Shown here: one piece after another, positions 53,311 through 60,509 of the stretch
Layout of the letters: each line of letters begins with the position of its first letter
How positions within the stretch are numbered: position 1 is the stretch's first letter
DNA from: CAIYZT01 sp031385445
Lineage (GTDB): Bacteria > Pseudomonadota > Alphaproteobacteria > Rhodobacterales > Rhodobacteraceae
NCBI GenBank assembly: GCA_031385445.1
Contig: JANNBM010000056.1
Location: 310,001 to 374,000, forward strand
DNA: 64,000 nucleotides
Direction: 5' to 3'
Position numbers and translations under genes: made by a program
The notes under the pieces: generated by a model
Told to the model about the DNA's origin: nothing
Databases searched by the model: none
What the model saw: the letters and a program-made list of their open reading frames with translations, nothing else

Positions 53311-54853
53311 ATCTATCGCGGCGCTGCTGGCGCTTCTTCCGACCATTGCTTTCACGCAGGATCCGGCAGTTCCCGCTTTCACCGAACAGACCGCTAACGC
53401 CGGACTTGCCACGCCCTATCTGGGTGATTGGCAGTACATGGTCGGCGGCGGCGCGGCGGTGTTCGATTGCAATGCTGACGGGCGGCTCGATGTGTTTCTG
53501 GCGGGCGGCGAGGGGCCTTCGGGGCTGTACCTGAACCAGTCAGCGCCGGGCGGCGATCTGCGGTTTGAACCGACCCCGGGGCTGAATGAGACGGCGACGA
53601 CGGGCGGTTATCCTTTGGACGTCGACAGCGACGGGGTGATGGACCTGATGGTGCTGCGTGTGGGGGAAAACCACCTGATGCGCGGGTTGGGTGATTGCAA
53701 GTTTGTGAACGCGAATTCACAATGGGGATTTGACGGCGGCGATGGCTGGTCCACCGCCTTTTCCGCCACATGGGAGCCGGGGGCGACCTGGCCCACGCTG
53801 GCGATCGGGAACTATCTTGACCGTTTCGAAGAGGCGTTTCCTTGGGGGTCTTGCACCGACAATTGGCTGCACCGCCCGAACGCGGAGGGCACCGGATTTG
53901 CCGCGCCGGAGCCGCTGAAGCCGAGTTTCTGCGCGTTGTCGATGCTGTTTTCCGACTGGAACGGCAGCGGGATCCGCGATTTGCGCGTGTCCAACGACCG
54001 CGAATATTACAAAGGCGGCCAAGAGCAGCTTTGGCATGTTACGCCGGGCGCTGCGGCTGCACCCTATACCGACAAGGAAGGCTGGAAGCGGCTGCGGATC
54101 TGGGGCATGGGCATTGCCAGCCGCGATCTGGACGCCGATGGATTCAACGAACTGTTCCTGACCTCGATGGCCGATAACAAGCTGCAAGTGTTGAACAAAC
54201 CTGCCGAAGGCGCGGCCTTGCTGCCGCAATATTCCGATCAGGCGTTCAAGCGCGGGGCGACGGCGCACCGCCCTTATACCGGCGGCGATCTGCGCCCTTC
54301 GACCGCCTGGCATGCGCAGTTTGAGGACGTGAACAATGACGGAATGGCCGATCTTTTCGTCGTGAAGGGCAACGTTTCCACAATGCCCGATTTTGCGCTG
54401 AACGACCCCAACAACCTGCTTTTGCTGCGCCCCGATGGCACGTTTTACGAGGCGGGCGAGGTGGCCGGCGTGGCCAGCATGAAAACCGGGCGCGGCGGGG
54501 CGGTGGCCGATTTCAACAACGACGGATGGCTGGATATTCTGGCGACCAACCGCTGGGAAGCGCCGCAGATCTGGCGAAACATGGGCGCGGGCGCGGCGTG
54601 GATCGCGGTGGATGCGCAGCAGTCTGGCGCGAACCGCAATGCCATTGGCGCGGTGATCGAGGTCCGGTCGGACCCGCCGCAGCGCCGCGAAGTGACGGTT
54701 GGCGGCGGTCATGCCGGGGGGCAAATCGGCCCGCTGCATTTCGGTTTGGGCGCGGCAAACGCGGCGCAGGTGCGTGTGATCTGGCCGGATGGCACGATCG
54801 GCGCATGGGCCGAGGTTCAGGCGGGCGAGACGGCGGTGCTGCGAAAAGACTGA
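53303..54853 (+). CDS. CRTAC1-like protein with FG-GAP/VCBS repeats and UnbV/ASPIC domain
   Basis: This 516-residue secreted protein has a signal peptide (about 1-18). It holds repeats with calcium-type loops: DCNADGRLDVFLAG, DVDSDGVMDLMVL, DLDADGFNELFLTS, DVNNDGMADLFVVKG and DFNNDGWLDILATN, likely blades of a beta-propeller. The C-terminal part (about 435-516) is a UnbV/ASPIC-type domain with GGHAGGQIGPLHFGLG and VRVIWPDG. The GTG start overlaps the haloperoxidase end, with AAGGTGA upstream. Such proteins are often found beside haloperoxidase-like genes; the role is not known. Confidence 0.82.
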   Translation: MHKSIAALLALLPTIAFTQDPAVPAFTEQTANAGLATPYLGDWQYMVGGGAAVFDCNADGRLDVFLAGGEGPSGLYLNQSAPGGDLRFEPTPGLNETATTGGYPLDVDSDGVMDLMVLRVGENHLMRGLGDCKFVNANSQWGFDGGDGWSTAFSATWEPGATWPTLAIGNYLDRFEEAFPWGSCTDNWLHRPNAEGTGFAAPEPLKPSFCALSMLFSDWNGSGIRDLRVSNDREYYKGGQEQLWHVTPGAAAAPYTDKEGWKRLRIWGMGIASRDLDADGFNELFLTSMADNKLQVLNKPAEGAALLPQYSDQAFKRGATAHRPYTGGDLRPSTAWHAQFEDVNNDGMADLFVVKGNVSTMPDFALNDPNNLLLLRPDGTFYEAGEVAGVASMKTGRGGAVADFNNDGWLDILATNRWEAPQIWRNMGAGAAWIAVDAQQSGANRNAIGAVIEVRSDPPQRREVTVGGGHAGGQIGPLHFGLGAANAAQVRVIWPDGTIGAWAEVQAGETAVLRKD

Positions 54854-54916
54854 GAAATCGCCACCGTCGCCGTCAGCTTTGCTTGCCGCATTCGTGCGCT
54901 GTCCCTAAGATGGCGC

Positions 54917-55363
54917 ATGATCACGCAAAAGACGAAATACGCCCTGAAGGCGCTGATGGTTCTGGGCGACGAGCGCGCCGGGCCGGGTCAGGCCCTGCGG
55001 ATCGAAGAGATCGCGAAACGGTCCGGGGCGCCGAAGCGGTTTCTGGAACACATCCTGCTGGACATCCGAAACGCCGGGATCATCGCTTCGACCCGCGGCC
55101 GTTCGGGTGGGTATCGGTTGATCAAGGAGCCGGCGCAGGTTTCAGTTTCGGATATTCTGCGGCTGATCGACGGGCCGATGGCGCCACTGCAATGTCTGTC
55201 GCGCAATTCCTATCAGCGCTGCGATGACTGCGTGGACGAAGCCGCCTGCCGTATCCGCCGGGTTTTTGCCGAAGTGTTTTGGTCTTATCTCGTCATGATC
55301 GAAAGTCTGACTCTTGCCGATATCATCCGGCAAGGCGGCGTTGAGGCGGCGCTGCCCCGGTGA
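54917..55363 (+). CDS. Rrf2-family transcriptional regulator, likely Fe-S sensing
   Basis: This 148-residue protein has the Rrf2 winged helix (TKYALKALMVLG, then IEEIAKRSGAPKRFLEHILLDIRNAGII, RGRSGGYRL). Cysteines at 93, 102, 105 and 111 resemble the cluster-binding part of IscR/NsrR proteins. It may sense iron, oxidative or nitrosative stress; the target is not clear. It lies 63 bp after the CRTAC1-like gene and might be separate, because the ribosome site is weak. Confidence 0.87.
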   Translation: MITQKTKYALKALMVLGDERAGPGQALRIEEIAKRSGAPKRFLEHILLDIRNAGIIASTRGRSGGYRLIKEPAQVSVSDILRLIDGPMAPLQCLSRNSYQRCDDCVDEAACRIRRVFAEVFWSYLVMIESLTLADIIRQGGVEAALPR

Positions 55364-55599
55364 TTTAGGCTGATCCAGTCCATGACTGATCGGGCCCATT
55401 GCGAAATCACGGCGGGACTTCCAACCGATGGCTCTTGGCAAATCAGGCGCGCGGGCGATCTTGCTGCCTATCGATCACCGTCACGTCGCAGGCATGTTGC
55501 CCCGCGCAGCGCTGTTGCCGACGGTCCGTGCGGCAAGCCAGCCTGCCGTTCGATCAGCCAGCCTTGCGCGTTCCAGTGCATAAGTTCGGGCAAACGTCC

Positions 55600-55824
55600 C
55601 TAGGCACAGCCGCGTTTCAGGGCCGGGAAGTGGCCGTTCCAGGCGCCATCGGCCAGAAGGGCCGCGACGCGCAGATAGAACGCCATGCGGTTGATGTCGC
55701 CCGCGCGAGCGCGGTTTTTGTCCAGCGGAATGTCCAGATCGCGGGCCAACCGATCGGTTGCGCCCTGCACCGGATGGCACGGGACGGTTGTTTGATGGTC
55801 GGGGATTTTGCGGCCGCGGCGCAT
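55600..55824 (-). CDS. Possible small gene of 74 residues in a gene-poor stretch
   Basis: The 610 bp between the Rrf2 gene and the oxidoreductase hold one plausible leftward frame of 74 codons with normal codon choice (many GC-ending codons) and protein-like sequence: DRLARDLDIPLDK, then INRMAFYLRVAALLADGAWNGHFPALK. After its TAG the same frame continues with protein-like sequence (RLPELMHWNAQGWLIERQ), so it may be the start of a longer gene broken by a stop. I do not recognise a family. Nothing else is supported in this stretch. Confidence 0.4.
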   Translation of the reverse strand: MRRGRKIPDHQTTVPCHPVQGATDRLARDLDIPLDKNRARAGDINRMAFYLRVAALLADGAWNGHFPALKRGCA

Positions 55825-55973
55825 GGCCTGCCGCGTGCCGCCGCGCGAGGAAAATCTGCGGGTGGGTTTGAAAGAGCGCTGCGCGATTGCGCAAAGGGCC
55901 CTGTGCGGAACTGCTGGTTTTCCTTGGCGCGCAAACCCCGTATGTTTGGCTTTCAGCCTTCGGAGACACCCTC

Positions 55974-57017
55974 ATGACCACGGCAGAATTTGGCATAGAC
56001 ACGTTTGGCGATGTGTCCAGCGGCCCGGACGGGCAGTTGCAGCCCATGCATGTGGTGCTGAACGAGGTGGTGGAAGAGGGCGTTCTGGCCGATCAGGTCG
56101 GCGTCGATTTCATCGGACTGGGAGAGCATCACCGGTCCGATTTTGCCATCACTGCGCCTGAAATCGTGCTGGCCGCCATTGCCGCCAAGACCCGCCGGAT
56201 CAAGTTGGGCACGGCGGTGACGGTGCTGTCGTCGGACGATCCGGTGCGGGTGTTTCAACGTTTTTCCACGCTGAACGCGCTGTCGGGCGGGCGGGCAGAG
56301 CCGATCCTTGGCCGGGGCTCTTTCACCGAAAGCTACGGTCTTTTCGGCTATGAGATGGCCGATTATGACCTGTTGTTCGAGGAAAAGCTTGATCTGTTCG
56401 TGCGGCTTTTGCGCGAAGACAAGGTCAGCTGGTCGGGCAAAACCCGCGCGCCGCTGACCGGGCAGACCGTCTATCCCCCACTTGCGCCCGAGGGGATGGT
56501 GACGTGGGTTGGGGTGGGCGGCAGCCCGGAATCGGTGGTGCGCGCGGTGCGGCAGGATCTGCGCCTGATGCTGGCGATCATCGGCGGCGATCCACGCCGG
56601 TTTCTGCCCTATCTCGATCTGTATTCCCGCGCCTGTGAACAGATGGGCACCCAGCGCCGTCCGGTCGGCGTGCATTCCCCCGGCCATATCGCCGCCACCG
56701 ACGCGCAGGCCTGCGACGAGCTATGGCCGCATTACCAAACCATGTTTGGCCGCATCGGGCGCGAGCGCGGCTGGCCGCCGACCACCAAAGAGCGGTTCAT
56801 GCAAGAGGTGCAGCGCGGCTCGCTTTACGTGGGTTCGCCCGAAACCGTCGCGCGTAAACTGGCGGCGACGGTGGGTGATCTGGGCATCCAGCGCTTTAAT
56901 TTGAAGATGGCCACCGGGCCGATGGCCAAGCCGCAGATCATGGAATCGATCCGGCTGTATGGCGAACAGGTGATCCCGATGGCGCGGGATATTCTGGCCA
57001 GCCGCCGGAAAACCTGA
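55974..57017 (+). CDS. LLM-class flavin-dependent oxidoreductase (luciferase-like)
   Basis: This 347-residue protein belongs to the bacterial luciferase-like monooxygenase superfamily. Marks are VDFIGLGEHHRSDFAITAPEIVLAAIAAKTRRIKLGTAVTVL near residues 45-85 and a ALSGGRAEPILGRGSF loop. TWVGVGGSPESVVRAVR and YVGSPETVARKL follow toward the C-terminus. It probably uses reduced flavin; the substrate is unknown. GGAGA upstream of the ATG at 55974 decides the start. It ends 21 bp from the convergent TSUP gene. Confidence 0.88.
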   Translation: MTTAEFGIDTFGDVSSGPDGQLQPMHVVLNEVVEEGVLADQVGVDFIGLGEHHRSDFAITAPEIVLAAIAAKTRRIKLGTAVTVLSSDDPVRVFQRFSTLNALSGGRAEPILGRGSFTESYGLFGYEMADYDLLFEEKLDLFVRLLREDKVSWSGKTRAPLTGQTVYPPLAPEGMVTWVGVGGSPESVVRAVRQDLRLMLAIIGGDPRRFLPYLDLYSRACEQMGTQRRPVGVHSPGHIAATDAQACDELWPHYQTMFGRIGRERGWPPTTKERFMQEVQRGSLYVGSPETVARKLAATVGDLGIQRFNLKMATGPMAKPQIMESIRLYGEQVIPMARDILASRRKT

Positions 57018-57038
57018 CCTGCGCAGGTTCGGCCCGAC

Positions 57039-57806
57039 TTAAAAGTAGTTCTGCCAGAAAAGCCGCAGCGCGAGTGCGACACAGACCGTCACCAGCAAGG
57101 GCCGGATCAGCCCGGCCCCAACCCGCATCGCCGCCCGCGCGCCAAGCGTGGCACCGCCCACCTGCGCCGCCGCCATGGCAAGGCCAAGCGTCCACAGAAT
57201 ATGGCCGCCAAAGGCGAAGACCAGAAGGGAGCCGAGATTCGAAGCAAAGTTCAGAAACTTGGTATGCGCCGTCGCGGTCAGCAATCCCTGTCCAGCCAAT
57301 AGCACAAAGCCGAGCATGTAAAAACTGCCCGCGCCCGGCCCGAAAAACCCGTCATAAAGCGCGATGATCGGCACAATGGTTATGCCGAACACAGCACGAC
57401 TCAGACGCTCGGCCCGCGCCGCATCATCCAGCCCCGGTTTCAGCCCGAAATACAGCGCCACCGCGATCAGGATGAACGGCATCACCCCGCGCAGAACATC
57501 CGCTGGAACCGAAAGGGCAATCAGCGCCCCCGCACCTGAGGCGAGCGCCGCCACCGCCGCCATCTTCCACTGCCCCAAGGGCCGCACATGCCCCGCCCGC
57601 GCATAGGCAATCGCCGCCGTCCCCGACCCAAAACAGCCCTGCAACTTGTTGGTCGCGAGCGCCTGCGCCGGGCTAAGCCCGCACAAAAGCAGCATCGGCA
57701 CGGTAATCAGCCCGCCGCCGCCCGCAATCGCATCGACAAACCCCGCCAAAAACGCCGCGCAGATCAACAAAATCGCCAGATCGCCCGCGACTTCAAACAA
57801 GGTCAT
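57039..57806 (-). CDS. TSUP-family membrane protein (sulfite/organosulfur exporter-like)
   Basis: This 255-residue protein has about eight hydrophobic segments and TSUP/TauE marks: FLAGFVDAIAGGGGLITVPMLLLCGLSPAQALATNKLQG, a middle YDGFFGPGAGSFYMLGF, and TAHTKFLNFASNLGSL. The family exports sulfite, sulfoacetate or similar anions. The start at 57806 is the ATG giving a normal N-terminus and overlaps the GNAT gene by 14 bp. It forms a leftward set with that gene and serB. Confidence 0.9.
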   Translation of the reverse strand: MTLFEVAGDLAILLICAAFLAGFVDAIAGGGGLITVPMLLLCGLSPAQALATNKLQGCFGSGTAAIAYARAGHVRPLGQWKMAAVAALASGAGALIALSVPADVLRGVMPFILIAVALYFGLKPGLDDAARAERLSRAVFGITIVPIIALYDGFFGPGAGSFYMLGFVLLAGQGLLTATAHTKFLNFASNLGSLLVFAFGGHILWTLGLAMAAAQVGGATLGARAAMRVGAGLIRPLLVTVCVALALRLFWQNYF

Positions 57807-58263
57807 ATCGACGGAATACCCGCCCCACGACCGTGCCATCGTCCAGCGCGAACCCCGGATCGCCACCGATATCGACAAAGCCAATCCGCGCGTAATAGGC
57901 GAGCCCCGGCACATTGTCGGCGCGGATATGGGCGATGATCGCGCGCAGCCCTTTTTCCCGCGCCGCGCCGCAGGTCGCGCTGAACAAAGCTGCGCCCAAA
58001 CCGCGCGCTTGAATTCCAATACGAACGAATGTTCCTATATGCATCTCGCCCTGCCAAAGCCCCAGCGATTGCCACCCGGTCACTTGGTCGGTATCCTCGG
58101 CCAGAACCGAAACCGCAACCCCCGGCCCGTCGATGTAATTCTGCCGCACCTCGGCTGCGGTCAACGGATGCTGGTGCGCGGTGGTTCCGCCTGCCGCGAT
58201 GATCTGGTTCAGCACCTCAGCCATCGCCTCGGCATCTTGTGCCATAGCATTACGAACGATCAT
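57793..58263 (-). CDS. GNAT family N-acetyltransferase (phosphinothricin acetyltransferase-like)
   Basis: This 156-residue protein resembles the Pat/YncA group: MIVRNAMAQDAEAMAEVLNQII at the start, HPLTAAEV, then RGLGAALFSATCGAAREKG for acetyl-CoA binding, and ADNVPGLAYYARIGFVDIG. The ATG at 58263 overlaps the serB stop as ATGA. Members acetylate amino acid-like substrates. The exact substrate is unknown. Confidence 0.85.
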   Translation of the reverse strand: MIVRNAMAQDAEAMAEVLNQIIAAGGTTAHQHPLTAAEVRQNYIDGPGVAVSVLAEDTDQVTGWQSLGLWQGEMHIGTFVRIGIQARGLGAALFSATCGAAREKGLRAIIAHIRADNVPGLAYYARIGFVDIGGDPGFALDDGTVVGRVFRRYDLV

Positions 58264-59135
58264 TCGGAAAACTCTGCGCGCGCATAGCCCTGCATGTACA
58301 AAAGTGCGGTCAGATCGCCGTGGTTCACCCGCAAATCGCACTGGGCCGCCACGCTTGGTTTGGCATGCAGCGCCACGCCCGCGCCCGCCAGCCCCAGCAT
58401 GCCCAGATCGTTGGCCCCGTCGCCCACCGCCATCGCCTCTGCCACCGAAATCCCAAGCCGCGCCGCGATCTCCTCCAGCGCCTGAACCTTGGCCGCACGG
58501 CCCAGAATTGGCCGCGCCACGCGGCCGGTCAGAACTCCGTTCTCGGTCAACAGCAGGTTCGCCCGGTGCTCATCAAACCCCAGCTGGGCCGCAACCTTTT
58601 GCGTAAACGCCGTGAACCCGCCCGACACCAGCGCCGCATGGGCGCCGCGCGCCTTCATCGTGGCAATCAGAACCGCGCCCCCCGGCATCAGCGTGATCCG
58701 GTCCTTCAGAACCCGCCCGATCACCGCCTCTGGCAACCCCGCCAAAAGACCCACCCGCTCGTCCAGCGCCGCCTCAAAATCCAGCTCGCCATTCATCGCC
58801 CGCGCCGTAATCGCCGCCACGCGCGGGCCAACCCCGGCCTCATCCGCCAACTCGTCTATGCATTCCTGCTGGATCATCGTGCTGTCCATATCGGCGATCA
58901 GCAGCCGCTTGCGCCGCCCTGCCGCCGCTTGCGCCACCATGTCGATGCCCATCGCCTGAACGCCGTCCCAGACCTGCCAGAAATTGCCAGGCACCGCCGC
59001 CACTGCAAATTCCGCCGCCACCCCCGGATTTAGCCAGACCGCATCGCCGCCGCCCCAGGCGTTGCGCAGGCTTTCGACCATCTCACGGCTCAAGGTGGGC
59101 GTTTCAGGGTTTGTCAGCAGGGTAATGATGAACAT
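58260..59135 (-). CDS. serB: Phosphoserine phosphatase
   Basis: This 291-residue HAD-family enzyme makes serine from phosphoserine, the last step of the pathway whose first two enzymes are encoded next door. The catalytic motif is D82-x-D84 in ADMDSTMIQQEC. Later marks are LVSGGFTAFTQKVAAQLGFD and VGDGANDLGML. An N-terminal region of about 75 residues precedes the HAD domain. The ATG at 59135 has GGAG upstream. It is divergent from serC across a 142-bp gap. Confidence 0.95.
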   Translation of the reverse strand: MFIITLLTNPETPTLSREMVESLRNAWGGGDAVWLNPGVAAEFAVAAVPGNFWQVWDGVQAMGIDMVAQAAAGRRKRLLIADMDSTMIQQECIDELADEAGVGPRVAAITARAMNGELDFEAALDERVGLLAGLPEAVIGRVLKDRITLMPGGAVLIATMKARGAHAALVSGGFTAFTQKVAAQLGFDEHRANLLLTENGVLTGRVARPILGRAAKVQALEEIAARLGISVAEAMAVGDGANDLGMLGLAGAGVALHAKPSVAAQCDLRVNHGDLTALLYMQGYARAEFSE

Positions 59136-59197
59136 CAGGCAGGCTCCGGCTTGTCGCTTTTTCGTGCAGCACCGCCGTTTTACGCCGCTTTTTCCGC

Positions 59198-59226
59198 TTG
59201 CACCACCCCGCAACCGCCCCTATACG
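59198..59226 (+). promoter_or_regulatory. serC promoter
   Basis: TTGCAC and TATACG are spaced by 17 bp. Transcription would start near 59233, directly at the leader hairpin. The -10 is the same as in the rimP promoter. Confidence 0.6.
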
Positions 59227-59231
59227 CCGCC

Positions 59232-59277
59232 TCGGGACACCCTTCCCCAACGAAGGGCATTTATCTGTGAGGATACC
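59232..59277 (+). ncRNA. serC leader motif (cis-regulatory RNA)
   Basis: A short leader of about 45 nt before serC contains CCCTTC-CCCAAC-GAAGGG (59240-59257), followed by CATTTAT and the ribosome site TGAGGATACC. A conserved hairpin element at this position before serC is known from alphaproteobacteria as the serC motif; order, position and the GAAGGGC/GAGGATACC parts agree with my memory of it. It may act as a terminator-like or translational control of serC-serA. An exact model match was not computed. Confidence 0.65.
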
Positions 59278-60423
59278 ATGGCTGATTTGATCGCCCCGGC
59301 ATTGCGCCCGGCAAACCCCCGTTTTTCGTCGGGGCCCTGCGCAAAAATACCCGATTATTCGCTTGATATGCTGTCGGATGCGCCGCTTGGACGCTCGCAT
59401 CGGGCCGCTGTCGGCAAGGCCAAACTGCGCGAGGCGATTGACCTGACGCGCACGATTCTGGGCATTCCCGATGACTACCGCATCGGCATCGTCCCCGGTT
59501 CTGATACCGGCGCGGTCGAAATGGCGATGTGGACGATGCTGGGTGCGCGAGCGGTCGAAATGCTGGCCTGGGAATCATTTGGCGAAGGCTGGGTGAGCGA
59601 TGTGGTCAAGCAACTGAAGCTGGACGCCAAGGTCAAGATTGCGCCCTACGGCAAGATCGTTGATTTCGCGACGGTCGATTTCAATTCGGACGTGGTGTTC
59701 ACATGGAACGGCACCACCTCGGGCTGCCGCTTGCCGAATGCAGACGCCATTCCGGCCGACCGCGCGGGTCTGACCATTTGCGATGCCACCTCGGCTGCTT
59801 TCGCGATGGAACTGGACTGGGCCAAGCTGGATGTCACCACGTTTTCCTGGCAAAAAGTGCTGGGCGGTGAGGGCGCGCATGGCATGATCATCCTGTCGCC
59901 CCGCGCCGTGGAGCGGCTGGAAACCTATACCCCCGCGTGGCCCCTGCCCAAGATTTTCCGGCTCGCCTCCAAGGGCAAGCTGACCGAGGGGGTGTTTGTC
60001 GGCGAGACGATCAACACGCCATCGATGCTGGCGGTTGAAGATTACCTTGTGTCGCTGAAATGGGCGCAAACGGTGGGCGGGCTTGCCGGGCTGGTGGCGC
60101 GTGCGACCGCCAATGCGGCTGTCGTGTGGGATTTCTGCGCGCAGAACCCATGGTTGAAAAATCTGGCGGAAACGCAGGCCATCGCCTCGACCACTTCGGT
60201 TTGTCTGAAATTCGACGATGTGCGGATCAAGGACAGCGAGGCTTTTGCCAAGGCCGTGGCCAAAAGGCTGGAAAAAGCCGGGGTCGCTTTTGATATCGGC
60301 GCTTATCGCGACGCGCCTGCGGGCCTGCGGATCTGGTGCGGATCGACGGTGCAAACCGCCGATGTCGCCGCCTTGATGCCGTGGATCGCGCATGCCTTTC
60401 ACGCAGAAATCACCGCGCAATAA
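59278..60423 (+). CDS. serC: Phosphoserine aminotransferase
   Basis: This 381-residue PLP enzyme converts 3-phosphohydroxypyruvate to phosphoserine. N-terminal RPANPRFSSGPCAKIPDYSL and the HRAAVGKAKL stretch mark the alphaproteobacterial SerC form. TTFSWQKVLGGEGAHGMIILS contains the PLP lysine, and ETINTPSMLAVEDYL is also conserved. GAGGA before the ATG at 59278 fixes the start. It is followed by serA in the same direction with two palindromes in the 86-bp gap. Confidence 0.95.
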   Translation: MADLIAPALRPANPRFSSGPCAKIPDYSLDMLSDAPLGRSHRAAVGKAKLREAIDLTRTILGIPDDYRIGIVPGSDTGAVEMAMWTMLGARAVEMLAWESFGEGWVSDVVKQLKLDAKVKIAPYGKIVDFATVDFNSDVVFTWNGTTSGCRLPNADAIPADRAGLTICDATSAAFAMELDWAKLDVTTFSWQKVLGGEGAHGMIILSPRAVERLETYTPAWPLPKIFRLASKGKLTEGVFVGETINTPSMLAVEDYLVSLKWAQTVGGLAGLVARATANAAVVWDFCAQNPWLKNLAETQAIASTTSVCLKFDDVRIKDSEAFAKAVAKRLEKAGVAFDIGAYRDAPAGLRIWCGSTVQTADVAALMPWIAHAFHAEITAQ

Positions 60424-60433
60424 TCAACGCAGC

Positions 60434-60453
60434 GGTGCGTGATATCACGCACC
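60434..60453. promoter_or_regulatory. 20-bp perfect palindrome between serC and serA, copy 1
   Basis: GGTGCGTGATATCACGCACC is a perfect palindrome 10 bp after the serC stop. Copy 2, with two changes, has its centre 37 bp further on. A perfect palindrome without a loop suits a dimeric DNA-binding protein better than a RNA hairpin. Confidence 0.6.
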
Positions 60454-60470
60454 CTACCCCCATCCCATTG

Positions 60471-60490
60471 GGTGCGTGACATCATGCACC
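60471..60490. promoter_or_regulatory. 20-bp palindrome between serC and serA, copy 2 (imperfect)
   Basis: GGTGCGTGACATCATGCACC differs from copy 1 at two positions and lies 20-40 bp before the serA ATG, next to its ribosome site (GAAAGGA). Confidence 0.55.
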
Positions 60491-60509
60491 GTTTGAAAGG
60501 ACCCAAATC

